Both the position numbers and the translations under genes were made by a program. The notes beneath the pieces were generated by a model. It was not told where the DNA came from. It saw only the letters and a program-made list of their open reading frames with translations, and searched no databases. Positions 46,880 through 56,375 of a stretch of 64,000 nt of DNA are shown piece by piece. The stretch covers positions 1,093,703 through 1,157,702 of the forward strand of contig SJPJ01000001.1 in the NCBI GenBank assembly GCA_007859835.1, given 5' to 3'. Origin of the DNA: Novipirellula herctigrandis. Lineage in GTDB: Bacteria > Planctomycetota > Planctomycetia > Pirellulales > Pirellulaceae. Each line of letters opens with the position of its first letter. The stretch's first letter is position 1.

Positions 46880-47228
46880 ACACTCCGAAACCCGCTTAGC
46901 AACCCATGAAACGTGGAACGGTATTGTTGGTCTGGTCCGTTTAGGGACGGGAAGGCTCGTTTCATTCGCGCTGAGACAGCTGCAAATTTGCCGGCGGAAG
47001 CCGACAGGTGTCTGCCGATCCGACACCGTTCTTATCTGCTCGTGACAAATGCTCCGTTACTTCGTCCTGAAAATGGGCGTCCGAGCGACACATTTCCACG
47101 TTTCACCGACGCTGAAAATGAAATAGCGAAAAAGCAATTTGTTTTGCGCACGGTGATCGCCGGCATGGGCTCTTTGGTAAGATGACAGCTAGTTCGACAT
47201 AGCTCATTCATCGAAATCGAGGTAAACC
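46880..47228. other. Intergenic region upstream of the 954-residue secreted protein
   Basis: About 350 bases without a supported gene. GAGG at 47219-47222 is the likely Shine-Dalgarno of the GTG start at 47229. Confidence 0.5.
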
Positions 47229-50093
47229 GTGTCACGCTTTTACAATCACGTCGGCATCCTGTTTCTTGCCATTTTTGCAACACAACCGTGCGGATTCACA
47301 CACGGCGACGTCGCGGCCGAAGAACCCGCCGAGGATCGAGACTATTATTCGATCGATGTCGGTGAGTTGATCAAAGATTTCGACAAGACGCACATTGTTT
47401 CGGATCCGGAAGTCTTAAAGCCGTCGTTCTACCAAATGGAAACGACTCCGCGAGTCGTCGTCCCGATCGGATCCGAAGCCTACCTGATCGAACCCGAAGA
47501 TCGAAATAACGAGTACCGCGGGTATCGAATCGTAGGAGCCAAGCCAAAGGGCGTTGCTGTCGATGGCCAATTCTACTTGCTTCGCCGGCACCCCGATCAT
47601 CCTCGGGATTCGTCGCTTGCAAAATTTGATTTTCATATTGATGAAACTTCCATCGTGCCTTGCGATTCGAGCGATTTCCATCAAGCCAAAGGTCGTCATT
47701 TTCAACTCTTTTGGTCTACCGACTATGCTGGCTCAGCGATGTTTCGCCACTTGGCAATCGAGTCGCTTAAAAAGGTTGGTGAAACCGCCACACCGATTGG
47801 CCCCAATTGGCCGTTGCGACGAAGGACCGGCATTGATGATACGATTCAATTGGTCAGCGGTGGTAGAGCGGTGAGCGAGAACTTGCAACTTGATCGAGAA
47901 TTGGCCGGAGCCGACTCTGCCAATGACGAACTACAAGACCTCGCCGATGTGGAGGGCATCACCGTTCGCGAAATCAACTGGACACGGCGACTGTCCAAGG
48001 AACCGACCGAACTCGATCCGCTCGCTGCGATCATTCCGCACGACCAATACGCCGTCTTTGTTCCATCATTCACCAAGTTAACACAGATCATCGATCGCAG
48101 CAGTGAACTCGCACGCCCGATTGTCCAATGGTTCGAACCGCAAAGCCAAACAACCAATGTACTCGGATTTTACCAAGATCAACTCGGACTTCCGCTTGAC
48201 GCTCTGACCCGTCAAGTCGGCGAGGCGTTAATTGACGAAGTGGTTGTGACCGGGTCCGATCCCTATTTCCGAACGGGAACCGACGTCGCGGTACTGATGC
48301 AGACAAGCCAACCGGCGCTACTGCATCAAGCACTCCTCGCACAAGTTGCTCTGCAAGCATCACGCCATGATCATGTCAAACGTATCGACCATCAAGTTAA
48401 CGACCACTTGATCGCCCAGTGGTCCAACCAACGACGAGACTTTTGCAGCCTCGTGGCTGTGGTTGATGACGCAGTCATTGTTTCGAATTCAATTGCCCAG
48501 ATGATGGCAATCCTCAACACCGTGGCCGATCGATCGACATCCATGATGGAATTGGACGAGTACAAATTCTTTCGCCAACGTTATCGACGTGGCAGCGAAG
48601 CGGAATCCGCTCTGATCATTGTCACCGACGCGGCGATTCGCCGATGGTGCGGCCCAAAATGGCGAATCAGTGCATCCCGCCGAACACGAGCTCGCGCGTC
48701 GGTCGCTGAAATATCGATGCAGAATGCGGATGCGTTGGTGCGTAAAACCGTTCAGGGAGAAACGCAAATACACATCGACAGCAACATGCACGCAGCAGGT
48801 GCGTTGACCCTCACTTCCGCTGGTGTCCAATCGGATCGTTACGGAACACTTGATTTTCAAACACCGATTGTTGAGCTAGATTTAAAGACGGCTACCGCAG
48901 GCGAAGTAGGATTGTACGTCACTTGGCGAGACCGTTACCAACGCCGGTGGCGAAATGTGTTTGATCCAATCGCCTTGAAACTCTCGCTTTCGGACGATGC
49001 GTTTGCGGCCGACTTGTCAGTGATCCCGCTGATGTTGGGAACCCAATATCGAACTTGGCAATCGCTCATCGGCGATATTCATTTGAAGCCACACGCTGGC
49101 GATCGACACGAAGAAGAATTGTTGTCGTTTGTGATGGCGTTAGATTTGAACGCGCCACAATTTCAATTTGTGTCGGCGTTTCTTGGCGGCGGGACGACCA
49201 ATGTTGCCAACGGCAACCTAAGGATCAATATCCTCAGTTGGATCGACAATGCCGTACATCTCTACGTTGACCTAGACGAAGCGTGGATCCAACGCATGGC
49301 CGATCGCTCGCCGTGGCAACGGAAAACGGAAGACATGGCCAAAGAGTTTCCAATCGGAGTATTCTTTCCGTCCAAAGACAGCCTCAAACAAGCAATGTTT
49401 GTCGCCGCAGTTCGTGGATTCTTTGAACGGTCCGCGCCGAATTTAGTCCGTTGGGATTTGATCCAATACAAGGAAATCGAGTTCGCCAAGGCAACCGCGG
49501 CCGATTCAACACCGATCGGAAATGCGAGGGATTTGCCGAATATTTACTACGTCACTACGCCGGATGGGCTGACGGTTAGTTTCAATGAAAACGTTATCCG
49601 CCGAGCCATCGATCGCCATCTTCAGCGAAAAGAAAACGCTTCCTCCGTGGATATCGACGAAGAGAAGAGCACACAGGAAACGGCATTCGAGTCTCAGCTA
49701 AAAACTCACATCTCGGGGACGGGCGCAGAAGTGCTTAGTAGCGTCAACTCTCGCTCGGGGATGAATCGGATGCATCGTTTGTCGTGGGGCAACATCCCGA
49801 TCCTTAACTATTTGCGCCACCGGTATCCCGACCGTGAACCAAAGGAAGTGTACCGCCAACTTTTTGGACAAACGTTGATCGAGCCAAGCGGTGGCCAATA
49901 CGAATGGGACGACCAGATCCAATCCTACGTTTCGACACTACAGGGTTACCACCTCGACCCTAAGAAAGGCCCCGTTCTGGGACTGATGTTCAATCCGACC
50001 GACGTGATCGAAACCTCGTTATCCTTTCAAGACGAAGGTCTGCGCGCGACCATGCAGTTGAAATCCGGTACTCAGGACGAGGTCAAGCAATAG
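47229..50093 (+). CDS. Large secreted protein of unknown function
   Basis: This 954-residue protein starts at a GTG with GAGG seven bases upstream and has a signal peptide (residues 1-30, ILFLAIFATQPCGF core). I do not recognise a family. The N-terminus carries RVVVPIGSEAYLIEPEDR and a Phe/His-rich strand region. The middle (about 280-520) has AIIPHDQYAVFVPSFTKLTQ and VAVVDDAVIVSNSIAQMMAIL, which resemble the DUF3352-like periplasmic proteins seen in planctomycetes. The rest alternates beta-rich segments and charged loops up to LGLMFNPTDVIETSLSF. No catalytic motif is visible. It converges with the next gene with only three bases between their stop codons, so the two units probably share a terminator region. 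Confidence 0.7.
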   Translation: MSRFYNHVGILFLAIFATQPCGFTHGDVAAEEPAEDRDYYSIDVGELIKDFDKTHIVSDPEVLKPSFYQMETTPRVVVPIGSEAYLIEPEDRNNEYRGYRIVGAKPKGVAVDGQFYLLRRHPDHPRDSSLAKFDFHIDETSIVPCDSSDFHQAKGRHFQLFWSTDYAGSAMFRHLAIESLKKVGETATPIGPNWPLRRRTGIDDTIQLVSGGRAVSENLQLDRELAGADSANDELQDLADVEGITVREINWTRRLSKEPTELDPLAAIIPHDQYAVFVPSFTKLTQIIDRSSELARPIVQWFEPQSQTTNVLGFYQDQLGLPLDALTRQVGEALIDEVVVTGSDPYFRTGTDVAVLMQTSQPALLHQALLAQVALQASRHDHVKRIDHQVNDHLIAQWSNQRRDFCSLVAVVDDAVIVSNSIAQMMAILNTVADRSTSMMELDEYKFFRQRYRRGSEAESALIIVTDAAIRRWCGPKWRISASRRTRARASVAEISMQNADALVRKTVQGETQIHIDSNMHAAGALTLTSAGVQSDRYGTLDFQTPIVELDLKTATAGEVGLYVTWRDRYQRRWRNVFDPIALKLSLSDDAFAADLSVIPLMLGTQYRTWQSLIGDIHLKPHAGDRHEEELLSFVMALDLNAPQFQFVSAFLGGGTTNVANGNLRINILSWIDNAVHLYVDLDEAWIQRMADRSPWQRKTEDMAKEFPIGVFFPSKDSLKQAMFVAAVRGFFERSAPNLVRWDLIQYKEIEFAKATAADSTPIGNARDLPNIYYVTTPDGLTVSFNENVIRRAIDRHLQRKENASSVDIDEEKSTQETAFESQLKTHISGTGAEVLSSVNSRSGMNRMHRLSWGNIPILNYLRHRYPDREPKEVYRQLFGQTLIEPSGGQYEWDDQIQSYVSTLQGYHLDPKKGPVLGLMFNPTDVIETSLSFQDEGLRATMQLKSGTQDEVKQ

Positions 50094-50096
50094 ACA

Positions 50097-51299
50097 TTAT
50101 TGCTCGAACGAATCGAATTTGCGTTGTTGTGAGGCAGTCAATTCCATCGAATTTAGATACTTGTAGCTTCGACGAACGACGAGCGAGTTGCGGCTTCGGA
50201 GCAGCAGTATCGCTTCGTTGACCGCTTCATCGGTCGGCGGACTTTGCTGCTCTAGCAGACTCAGTAGCAAGTGGACTTCGTAGTAACTGTCCGCTCGCCC
50301 GAGCCAACCGCTAAATTGATCCAAATAGCCCGCGGGAAACTTTTGAGTGGAATCCCTTAAAGCCTCAAGAAACCTAACTCTCTTGGTGGAATCGGTCAGC
50401 AAACTTTCTTCCACGCTGCAACGAAAGAAAAAGTCGATTCCTGATTCGGCCGATGCCTTTTCCAAGTATTCCAACGCCGAATCGACAAGTTTCGCGTCAC
50501 CCTGACGCATGATTTGCACCACCGCAGACAACGTCTCAGTATCGAACCTGCGTTGCATTTGCAATTGGTTTGCTGCGAACACGACATACTTTTCGCGTCC
50601 GCTACGCAAATACTGGATCAAATCCTGCTTGCCACAAGCATCGGCGGTCATGTTGCGAATCACATTCTCGACTTCACCATGGCTCCAATGCCAAAGGGTG
50701 CAACATGTATAGGCGGCCCCGACCACGACAACACTCTTCTTCGACAGCATCGTTGCCCCAGAGATTCCATCGCTAGCGTCGCTGCCCGTTGCGGCACTCT
50801 TTGGCATGGTGATCTGGTCCCACCCGATCGACTTCAATTGGGAGTAGGGGTCCAAGAGGATTTGGTGCAGACGATTATGGTCCGCGCGTGAAAAAGGTTG
50901 GTGCCCCCATTTTGTCAAATTGCCACCCGACGGGATTTCGTACTGCAAGTAATTGCCTAATGGGTCGAAGTGGATGCGAACGGTGACAATTTCACACTTT
51001 GCGTCAGCACAAACAACCGAATCGACATCCATGAAATACTCTCTTAGATTTCCACCGGGGTCCAAAACTTGGACCACGTCGCAGGGGATCGCTCCTGAAT
51101 TCCCAGGGCCATCGAGAGTGACACGGCGGGAGATACCTTTTGTCGTCTGAGATTCGGCGGCGAGAGAAGGTAAAAACGCCGCTACAAACAAAAGGAAAAA
51201 CAGGACAACCGAACGGATGCGATTGGCATATTCACCAATGGCCAATACGTGATTACCACGGTGACGATCCGTCCAATTCAGTTCTTCTCTGTTTGCCAT
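50097..51299 (-). CDS. Exported protein of unknown function with FMN-binding-like segment
   Basis: This is a 400-residue protein. The ATG at 51299 (after GAGGAATTG) is preferred over a TTG one codon upstream. A TM or signal segment lies at about 29-50 (RSVVLFFLLFVAAFLP), preceded by a long polar leader. The central motif SDASDGISGATMLSKKSVVVVGAAYTC resembles the S-G-A-T segment of FMN-binding (RnfG-type) domains, where FMN is held covalently through Thr; the resemblance is short and unverified. Cysteines in CCTLWHW and CADAKCEIV could bind metal or form disulfides. The C-terminal half is helical, possibly HEAT-like (LVDSALEYLEKASAE, SYYEVHLLLSLLEQQ). Its convergent partner is equally unrecognised. 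Confidence 0.65.
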   Translation of the reverse strand: MANREELNWTDRHRGNHVLAIGEYANRIRSVVLFFLLFVAAFLPSLAAESQTTKGISRRVTLDGPGNSGAIPCDVVQVLDPGGNLREYFMDVDSVVCADAKCEIVTVRIHFDPLGNYLQYEIPSGGNLTKWGHQPFSRADHNRLHQILLDPYSQLKSIGWDQITMPKSAATGSDASDGISGATMLSKKSVVVVGAAYTCCTLWHWSHGEVENVIRNMTADACGKQDLIQYLRSGREKYVVFAANQLQMQRRFDTETLSAVVQIMRQGDAKLVDSALEYLEKASAESGIDFFFRCSVEESLLTDSTKRVRFLEALRDSTQKFPAGYLDQFSGWLGRADSYYEVHLLLSLLEQQSPPTDEAVNEAILLLRSRNSLVVRRSYKYLNSMELTASQQRKFDSFEQ

Positions 51300-51660
51300 C
51301 AATTCCTCAGCGTTGCAGTGGATACAGACGCACAGTTATACCGTTTCAGTAGCGTCCATCACCATAGGTATTCGCATGGTAGTTGGTGCAAGTCCTATTT
51401 TCAAATCTGCGTTCAAACCTAAGAGGGGCGGTTCGCTCGGTCCACGAACAACTTCATTGACAAACCATGGTAGTTCTTTGACAAACCATGGCAGTCACTG
51501 CCGCGAATTGCCCAATACGCTTTTTGCAGGGCTGGCATAGTTTGCGGTTAGCGGGCACACGGACAATTGCACTCATTGATTCTCTGCGAAACCTCCGACC
51601 GATTGTGGTGTTCTAAATACTAGTAACGCACATCACTCTTCTCATTGGAACTATCCACTC
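51300..51660. other. Divergent intergenic region
   Basis: About 360 bases between the exported unknown (minus) and the EF-hand gene (plus). A 21-bp-period pair of TTGACAAACCATGG sits at about 51457-51491. No gene is seen. Confidence 0.5.
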
Positions 51661-52875
51661 ATGTGTAAACTCAAACGCGTCCTGCTTGTCACAGGGATAC
51701 TCAGTTGGCTTCCGATTGCGGTCGCCGATGCACAACCGCCTTGGCAACAAGGCCGACGTGGAGGCCCGCCATCACAAGGGATGATGCAACATCTCCCCAT
51801 TATGGCTGCACTCGATCAAGACAAAGACGGAACGATCTCGGATGACGAGATCAAAAATTCAGCCGACGCCCTCCGCACGCTCGACAAGAACGACGACCAT
51901 GCTTTAACGGCGGAAGAACTTAGACCAAAGCTTGCCGGCACTCGCTCTGGCCAAGGAAACCGCCGCGGTGACGGCTATCAAGGTCGACGTGGAAGCCAAC
52001 GAGGTTCGAGACCGATGATGCAACGAGGCCGCGGCGGGCCATCACGAGCAATGGCGTTCGGAATGCGACATAGCAGGGGATTCGCTGGGCGAGGCTACGC
52101 AATGGGACACTCACGCCGTGGTTTCGGACCACCGGCAGGTCCTCACTGGTATGGCGGCAAGAATCGAGGCCCACAAGCAAGAGGCCCACAAGCAAGAGGC
52201 CCACAAGCAAGAGGCCCACAAGCAAGAGGCCCACAAGCAAGAGGCCCACAAGCAAGAGGTCCACAAGCAAGAGGTCCACAAGCAAGAGGTCCACAAGCAA
52301 GAGGTCTCGAGCGAAAAGAGGGCAAACGTGACAGCGACCGCGTCAAAACGGAGCGAGCCAAAACGGAACAAGCCAAACCGGAACAAGCCAAACCGGAACA
52401 AGCCAAAACGGAGCGCGCCAAACCCGATCAACCGCGACCCGATCGCCCTGACGCTTCACGGCGTCCCGGCGGTGGGCCACCCAGCGCAGACATGCGTGGT
52501 GGCTTTCGTGGTGGCCCACCAATGGGGCAAGACGGTCCTCCCGTAGCAGCTATCATCGATCGCATTTTCGATACTCACGATGCCAACAATGACGGCAAGC
52601 TTTCCAAGGACGAAGCCCCTGACTCAATGTGGGATCGAATCGGACTTGCGGATGGCGACGATGACGCACAAATTTCGCGAGAAGAACTCACCTCAAGAGT
52701 CAAAAAATTGGGCGACTCTCGACGAGGCTTCGGCGCGGGACCACCCGATGGATTCCGTGGCAATCGTGGTGGCCGTGGTCCGCGCGATGGTGCTGGGCCA
52801 CCACCAAGAGACCAATCAAAGAACACCGACAAAAAACCGGAACCCAAGTCGGACAAAAAGACGTCGGACCAATAG
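51661..52875 (+). CDS. Secreted EF-hand protein with GPQAR tandem repeat
   Basis: This 404-residue exported protein is predicted to bind calcium. The signal peptide is residues 1-24 (ends VADA). Two EF-hand pairs are visible: LDQDKDGTISDDEI and LDKNDDHALTAEEL at about 55-90, and THDANNDGKLSKDEA and ADGDDDAQISREEL near 300-345. Their acidic loop positions are intact. Between them lies a low-complexity, strongly basic middle: a Gly/Arg-rich stretch, nine perfect GPQAR units (about 170-214), then imperfect AKTERAKPEQ-type units and a Gly/Arg/Pro tail. The protein resembles the EF-hand secreted proteins common in Pirellulaceae. The basic disordered middle might bind polyanions. The ATG at 51661 is followed directly by the signal peptide. 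Confidence 0.85.
   Translation: MCKLKRVLLVTGILSWLPIAVADAQPPWQQGRRGGPPSQGMMQHLPIMAALDQDKDGTISDDEIKNSADALRTLDKNDDHALTAEELRPKLAGTRSGQGNRRGDGYQGRRGSQRGSRPMMQRGRGGPSRAMAFGMRHSRGFAGRGYAMGHSRRGFGPPAGPHWYGGKNRGPQARGPQARGPQARGPQARGPQARGPQARGPQARGPQARGPQARGLERKEGKRDSDRVKTERAKTEQAKPEQAKPEQAKTERAKPDQPRPDRPDASRRPGGGPPSADMRGGFRGGPPMGQDGPPVAAIIDRIFDTHDANNDGKLSKDEAPDSMWDRIGLADGDDDAQISREELTSRVKKLGDSRRGFGAGPPDGFRGNRGGRGPRDGAGPPPRDQSKNTDKKPEPKSDKKTSDQ
52168..52302. repeat. 15-bp tandem coding repeat, 9 copies (GPQAR)
   Basis: Nine consecutive units of GGCCCACAAGCAAGA, the first six perfect and the last ones with a C to T change (GGTCCACAAGCAAGA), fill 135 bases. The period preserves frame. Near identity at the DNA level points to recent slippage. 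Confidence 0.97.
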
Positions 52876-52984
52876 GAAAGCCATTGTGAAACGCTCCGTC
52901 CTGGTTGATCGAAACCCAACGTGTTGCCGTGGCGTTCGGGACGGAGAGGTTGCTATAGTCTTGATGGTCTAATCGAGCGGAACT

Positions 52985-53227
52985 ATGAAGTATGTGCTTG
53001 AGTTCACCGACGCAGATTTGGATCGCCCGTTGACCGAACCGGAGAAGATGGCAGAGGTGGTGCGGGAGATGTTCGACGGCGAGAGGCCGGTTCGAACGAA
53101 GGATGTCGCCGAAAAACGGCGACGCGACTACGTAACAATCAAAACGCACCTGCACCGCGCTGGTCGATTGGGATTGCTGATTAACGTTCCCCGCAAAGGT
53201 TGGAAAGTACCTCAACTGACCGCGTAA
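52985..53227 (+). CDS. Small winged-helix-like protein
   Basis: This 80-residue protein has no signal peptide. The middle (KMAEVVREMFDGERPVRTK, then DVAEKRRRDYVTIKTHLH) looks like a short helix-turn-helix with a following wing (LGLLINVPRKGWKVPQL). It might be a DNA-binding regulator or domain remnant. The ATG at 52985 lies after GAGCGGAAC. It stands alone, 110 bases after the EF-hand gene. The family is not identified. Confidence 0.5.
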   Translation: MKYVLEFTDADLDRPLTEPEKMAEVVREMFDGERPVRTKDVAEKRRRDYVTIKTHLHRAGRLGLLINVPRKGWKVPQLTA

Positions 53228-53632
53228 ATGAATGATCGCGTTCACATTGCTCTCGCCAGCAGGTGAAAAGATTCTGCACGGTTGCTCATCTTGCGAGCAC
53301 GTTTCTCAAAAAGCGGAATAGGTGATCTGAGACAGGGTTACCAAAATTCCTTGAATAGATTCAATAAAGATGAAAAACGCGATTCCCGCGTCTTCACGAA
53401 ACCATGCCGTGGAGCGATTGGCCACTGCCGTTAAGGTCGAAGGAAGCGACGGCGGTACGTTGGACTTGCCCGACGACGTTACCGATGCCTGGACTGCAAT
53501 TCTGCTGGACGTGCACGAGAGACGAAAGATAAGGCAACCACAACTGTATCCGAGGATACAGCTCGGTTGTTGACCGAAGTTCGCGAACGCCATGATTCAA
53601 AGTAAGCGGAACTTGAATTTGAAAAGAGCGGA
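53228..53632. other. Region with a possible small ORF of doubtful reality
   Basis: About 400 bases. A 67-codon frame at 53370-53573 (plus) has plausible codon choice in its first half (LDLPDDVTDAWTAILLDVHE) but no Shine-Dalgarno and no known relative, so I do not annotate it as a gene. Competing minus-strand frames overlap it. Confidence 0.35.
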
Positions 53633-54025
53633 TTAGAAAGCTTGGGTGTAACGCCTGTCGTAACCGACTCCGAACCACGCGACCTGTTTGGCCACCTTCT
53701 TCAATGCACTCAGATCACTCGCTGGCGCACTCTGCATTTGCTCAAGTTCGGAAACAAATGAAAGCACGATCGATAGAAGAGAGTCCCCAGCGAAGTCGCC
53801 TGCCCAAACATTCAGGAGAACGGGAATGGGTCCGTCGGAATCGTTTTTCAATTCGCCGCGCATGCGTATAAACCACATTGCCAAGAATGCCGTCTTACCC
53901 AATTCAAAAGGTGCTTCAAAGCCAACAACAAAGCTGCCAGGAACAAAGATGTGGTCGACTTGCAAGTATCCCTCAAGCTGATCGGCGAAGCCCGAAAGCT
54001 GTAAACAGTCGTCGTCAAACGACAT
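53633..54025 (-). CDS. Hypothetical protein downstream of the hsdR remnant
   Basis: This 130-residue protein has no signal peptide and no recognised family. It contains FVVGFEAPFELGKTAFLAMWFIRM, a mixed hydrophobic stretch that could be a buried strand-helix, and a helical tail (SVVSELEQMQSAP-like region). It lies 54 bases after the restriction-endonuclease remnant on the same strand. It could be part of the same lost locus or a chance frame; there is no independent evidence for expression. Confidence 0.4.
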   Translation of the reverse strand: MSFDDDCLQLSGFADQLEGYLQVDHIFVPGSFVVGFEAPFELGKTAFLAMWFIRMRGELKNDSDGPIPVLLNVWAGDFAGDSLLSIVLSFVSELEQMQSAPASDLSALKKVAKQVAWFGVGYDRRYTQAF

Positions 54026-54079
54026 CTCCGCTGCAGGTTTAACGATACGGACTCTGGCTTTCCTTTCTCTTAACCGATG

Positions 54080-55685
54080 TTACGCAGCAACCGCCGTCGA
54101 GCGGATCTCCTCCAACAACTGCGTGATCTTGTCTATTTGTTCCGCACTGAAGATCGCGTCAGGCCCTTGGGGCGAAACGTCGGTGAACGGGGACTCGTAC
54201 AAGATCGAAACGCCGACGACACCGTGGTCGACCAGATGGTTGATGACCATGTTGATCAACTCGATCTGATTGGCGTTGTATTCGCTGCCCTGCAGGAACT
54301 CACCAAACAGCCTCCTCGCAACCTCTCGATCGAGTCCGACAAGCGAACGAACAAATAACCCAAAGCTCTCGCATTCTTGTTTCGCTTGTTCGACGTATTC
54401 TGGGTTGCCGATCTGATTGTCATTCAGAATGCTCTCCAAGTCATTCAAATCGTGCTGGGCAAGTGGTTCACTGGTCCAAAGCTTCCGCACGGCGTCGATG
54501 TCAAAATGCTCCCGCAGGGAAGCTTGTGCTTCACTGCGGAGCCGTTCAAAGGTGTCCTGGCCCGCAAACTGGCGGAATCCGACCTCCGTCTCGTCGCCAA
54601 GCAAGTCTTCGAAATCAGTGTAGATCGGCTGTCTCTTTTTCTTTTCGATGAACTGAACCAAATCACGCAATCGCCGACGGATGACTTCCAGCATCGGCAC
54701 GGTCACGTCCTCCCACCATGGGTCCGTTTGCACAACCTGGATGTAACTCATCTGCTTCCTCACCTTCGAGATCGTTGATTTTTCCTCCAGCAGTCCCGCA
54801 ATCGCTACGACCTGCTTTTTCGAGCGTTCATAAAATGGTTCACGACTCGACAGAGCCAATTGCAGATTCAGGACCAGCAAATCGAACCGTTTGGCGTCTT
54901 CCGACTCCCGATCCAACTGCGTCGGCAATCCAGCGATTTGATGAGCCAACTCGTCTTTGTCTGTGTCACTCGGCTTCGCCCAAGCTTCCGCCTTCGCGAA
55001 CTTCTCAACGACTGGCCGATGCGTACGGACGACGAAATTCTCGAAGTTCATCGACGCAAATTGGGTGTAGAGCCTTCGTGTTACTTGTCGCTGGACCAGT
55101 CTTTTTGATTTGGGATCGAAGTCATCTTCGTCAGCTTGCGGGACGACCGTTTCACATTCCGCAACGTATCCGCTCTTTACTTCTTTCACCATCGCCGGCC
55201 GGGTTTCCAACACCCCGATCAGTTCCAACCGAGCGTTGAACAGTTTTGCCCGAAGGGATTCACTAAGCGAACCACCTGAACTCGGCGGTTCTTGGCTAAA
55301 GTACTCCTGGTTCCGGCAGTAGTCAAAGAGGTAGAACAATTGCTTGTCTTTGCCTGGACCGAACAACTCGGGACACCGTCGAGTGCCGCGACCGCCCATT
55401 TGCCCGAACTTGGTTTTCGACCGAATGAGTTTGAAGAAACGAGGTTCACGACTTCCGGAACATCGATTACCGTATTGAGCATGTCGACCGAGATCGCAAT
55501 TTGAGGCATTTTGTCTTTGTTGCAAAAGCTATCGATCAGCGATTGAGCGTACTCGGTTTTGAACCTGATTGCGCGAGCGAACTCGCCGTTGTAGTGCGGG
55601 CAGTTGATGTCGAACCGTTCTTTGATGAAATCAGCGTGAGCTTGGATTTTGGCAACGATGATCGCCTTGCCGAGAGTACCGCCTC
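54080..55685 (-). pseudogene. hsdR: Truncated and frameshifted type I restriction subunit R (hsdR) remnant
   Basis: Two overlapping minus-strand frames form one broken gene. The upstream frame carries GTLGKAIIVAKIQAHADFI, FKTEYAQSLID and AISVDMLNTVIDVPEVVNLV, which are helicase motifs near V. One missing base in the T run near 55437-55441 shifts to the second frame, which continues FFKLIRSKTKFGQMGGRGTR and LFGPGKDKQLFYLFDYC. This is the helicase VI motif (here QMGGRGTR) of HsdR-type motors, running to a helical C-terminal domain that ends at 54080. The N-terminal nuclease and helicase motifs I-III are absent, cut at about 55685 where an IS4 fragment begins. No hsdM or hsdS is present. The locus is inactive. 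Confidence 0.85.
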
Positions 55686-56073
55686 GGGCGGCTACAGTCG
55701 TGCCCGATCTCAATTGCCTTTGGAAGTCATTCGTTGGTTTGCCCAGGAAGTTAGCTCAGGTGTCATTTCTGCCACCGAGCCGACAATGGACGGTCGACGC
55801 GTGTTTTTGATCGACGGAACCACGATGGCTCTTGCACCGGAGAAAGAACTACAGCAAGCGTTTCCAATAGCGAGCAATCAAATGGGTGAAGGCGTCTGGC
55901 CTTGCGCCCTGTTGACGGTCTTCCATGAACTCGCCAGCGGCGCAGCGATGCTTCCGCAAGTTGGACCGATTTACGGGCCCGAGGCGGTCTCCGAAACTCA
56001 ACTTGCTCGCCAGGGTCTTGAGCAACTACCCCCTAACTCGATTATCATGTCCGATGCGGGCTATGGGATCTTT
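55680..56073 (+). pseudogene. IS4-family transposase fragment
   Basis: From GGYSRARSQLPLEVIRWFAQ the frame reads RRVFLIDGTTMALAPEKE with the first catalytic Asp region (LIDGTT), and further on a SIIMSDAGYGIF segment with a second Asp of the DDE set. It ends abruptly at about 56073 where an unrelated ISL3 fragment begins. It has no N-terminal part and no third catalytic residue. It is fused directly against the hsdR remnant at about 55680, so the insertion or a later deletion removed the hsdR 5' end. Confidence 0.7.
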
Positions 56074-56357
56074 GGCACCACGAGACGGCCGCTAAGGCAA
56101 AGGCCTATTTCGACGCTTGGTACCGCAGTGTGATTTACACCAAACTTGCTCCGATGAAGAAGTTCGCCCGGACCATCAAAGAGCGACTGGCCAACGTGGT
56201 CAGCTACTGCACTCATGGAATTACCAACGCGGTGGGCGAGGGAATCAACAGCAAGATACAGTCCGTCAAGCGACCCGTCGGTTGCTACCGCAACAAAGAA
56301 AACTACAAAACAGCGATCTTCTTTTACTGCGGTGGACTGGATTTACACCCACACTAA
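56074..56357 (+). pseudogene. ISL3-family transposase C-terminal fragment
   Basis: The frame starts HHETAAKAKAYFDAWYRSVI and continues KFARTIKERLANVVSYCTHG, ITNAVGEGINSKIQSVKR, NYKTAIFFYCGGLDLHPH, then a TAA at 56355-56357. This is the C-terminal catalytic part of the ISL3 transposase (DDE_Tnp_ISL3), with the final Glu in VGEGINSKI. Everything upstream is missing. It abuts the IS4 fragment, so at least two elements were stacked here and then trimmed. Confidence 0.75.
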
Positions 56358-56375
56358 ACCGTGATGGACCCTTTT

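Noticed and set aside
52111..52546. Long open frames on both strands across the GPQAR repeat
   Set aside because: They arise from the 15-bp repeat being open in several frames; the EF-hand frame has a signal peptide and ordered domains on both sides.
53370..53573. 67-codon plus-strand frame
   Set aside because: No Shine-Dalgarno, no recognised relative, overlapped by competing frames; left as unsupported.
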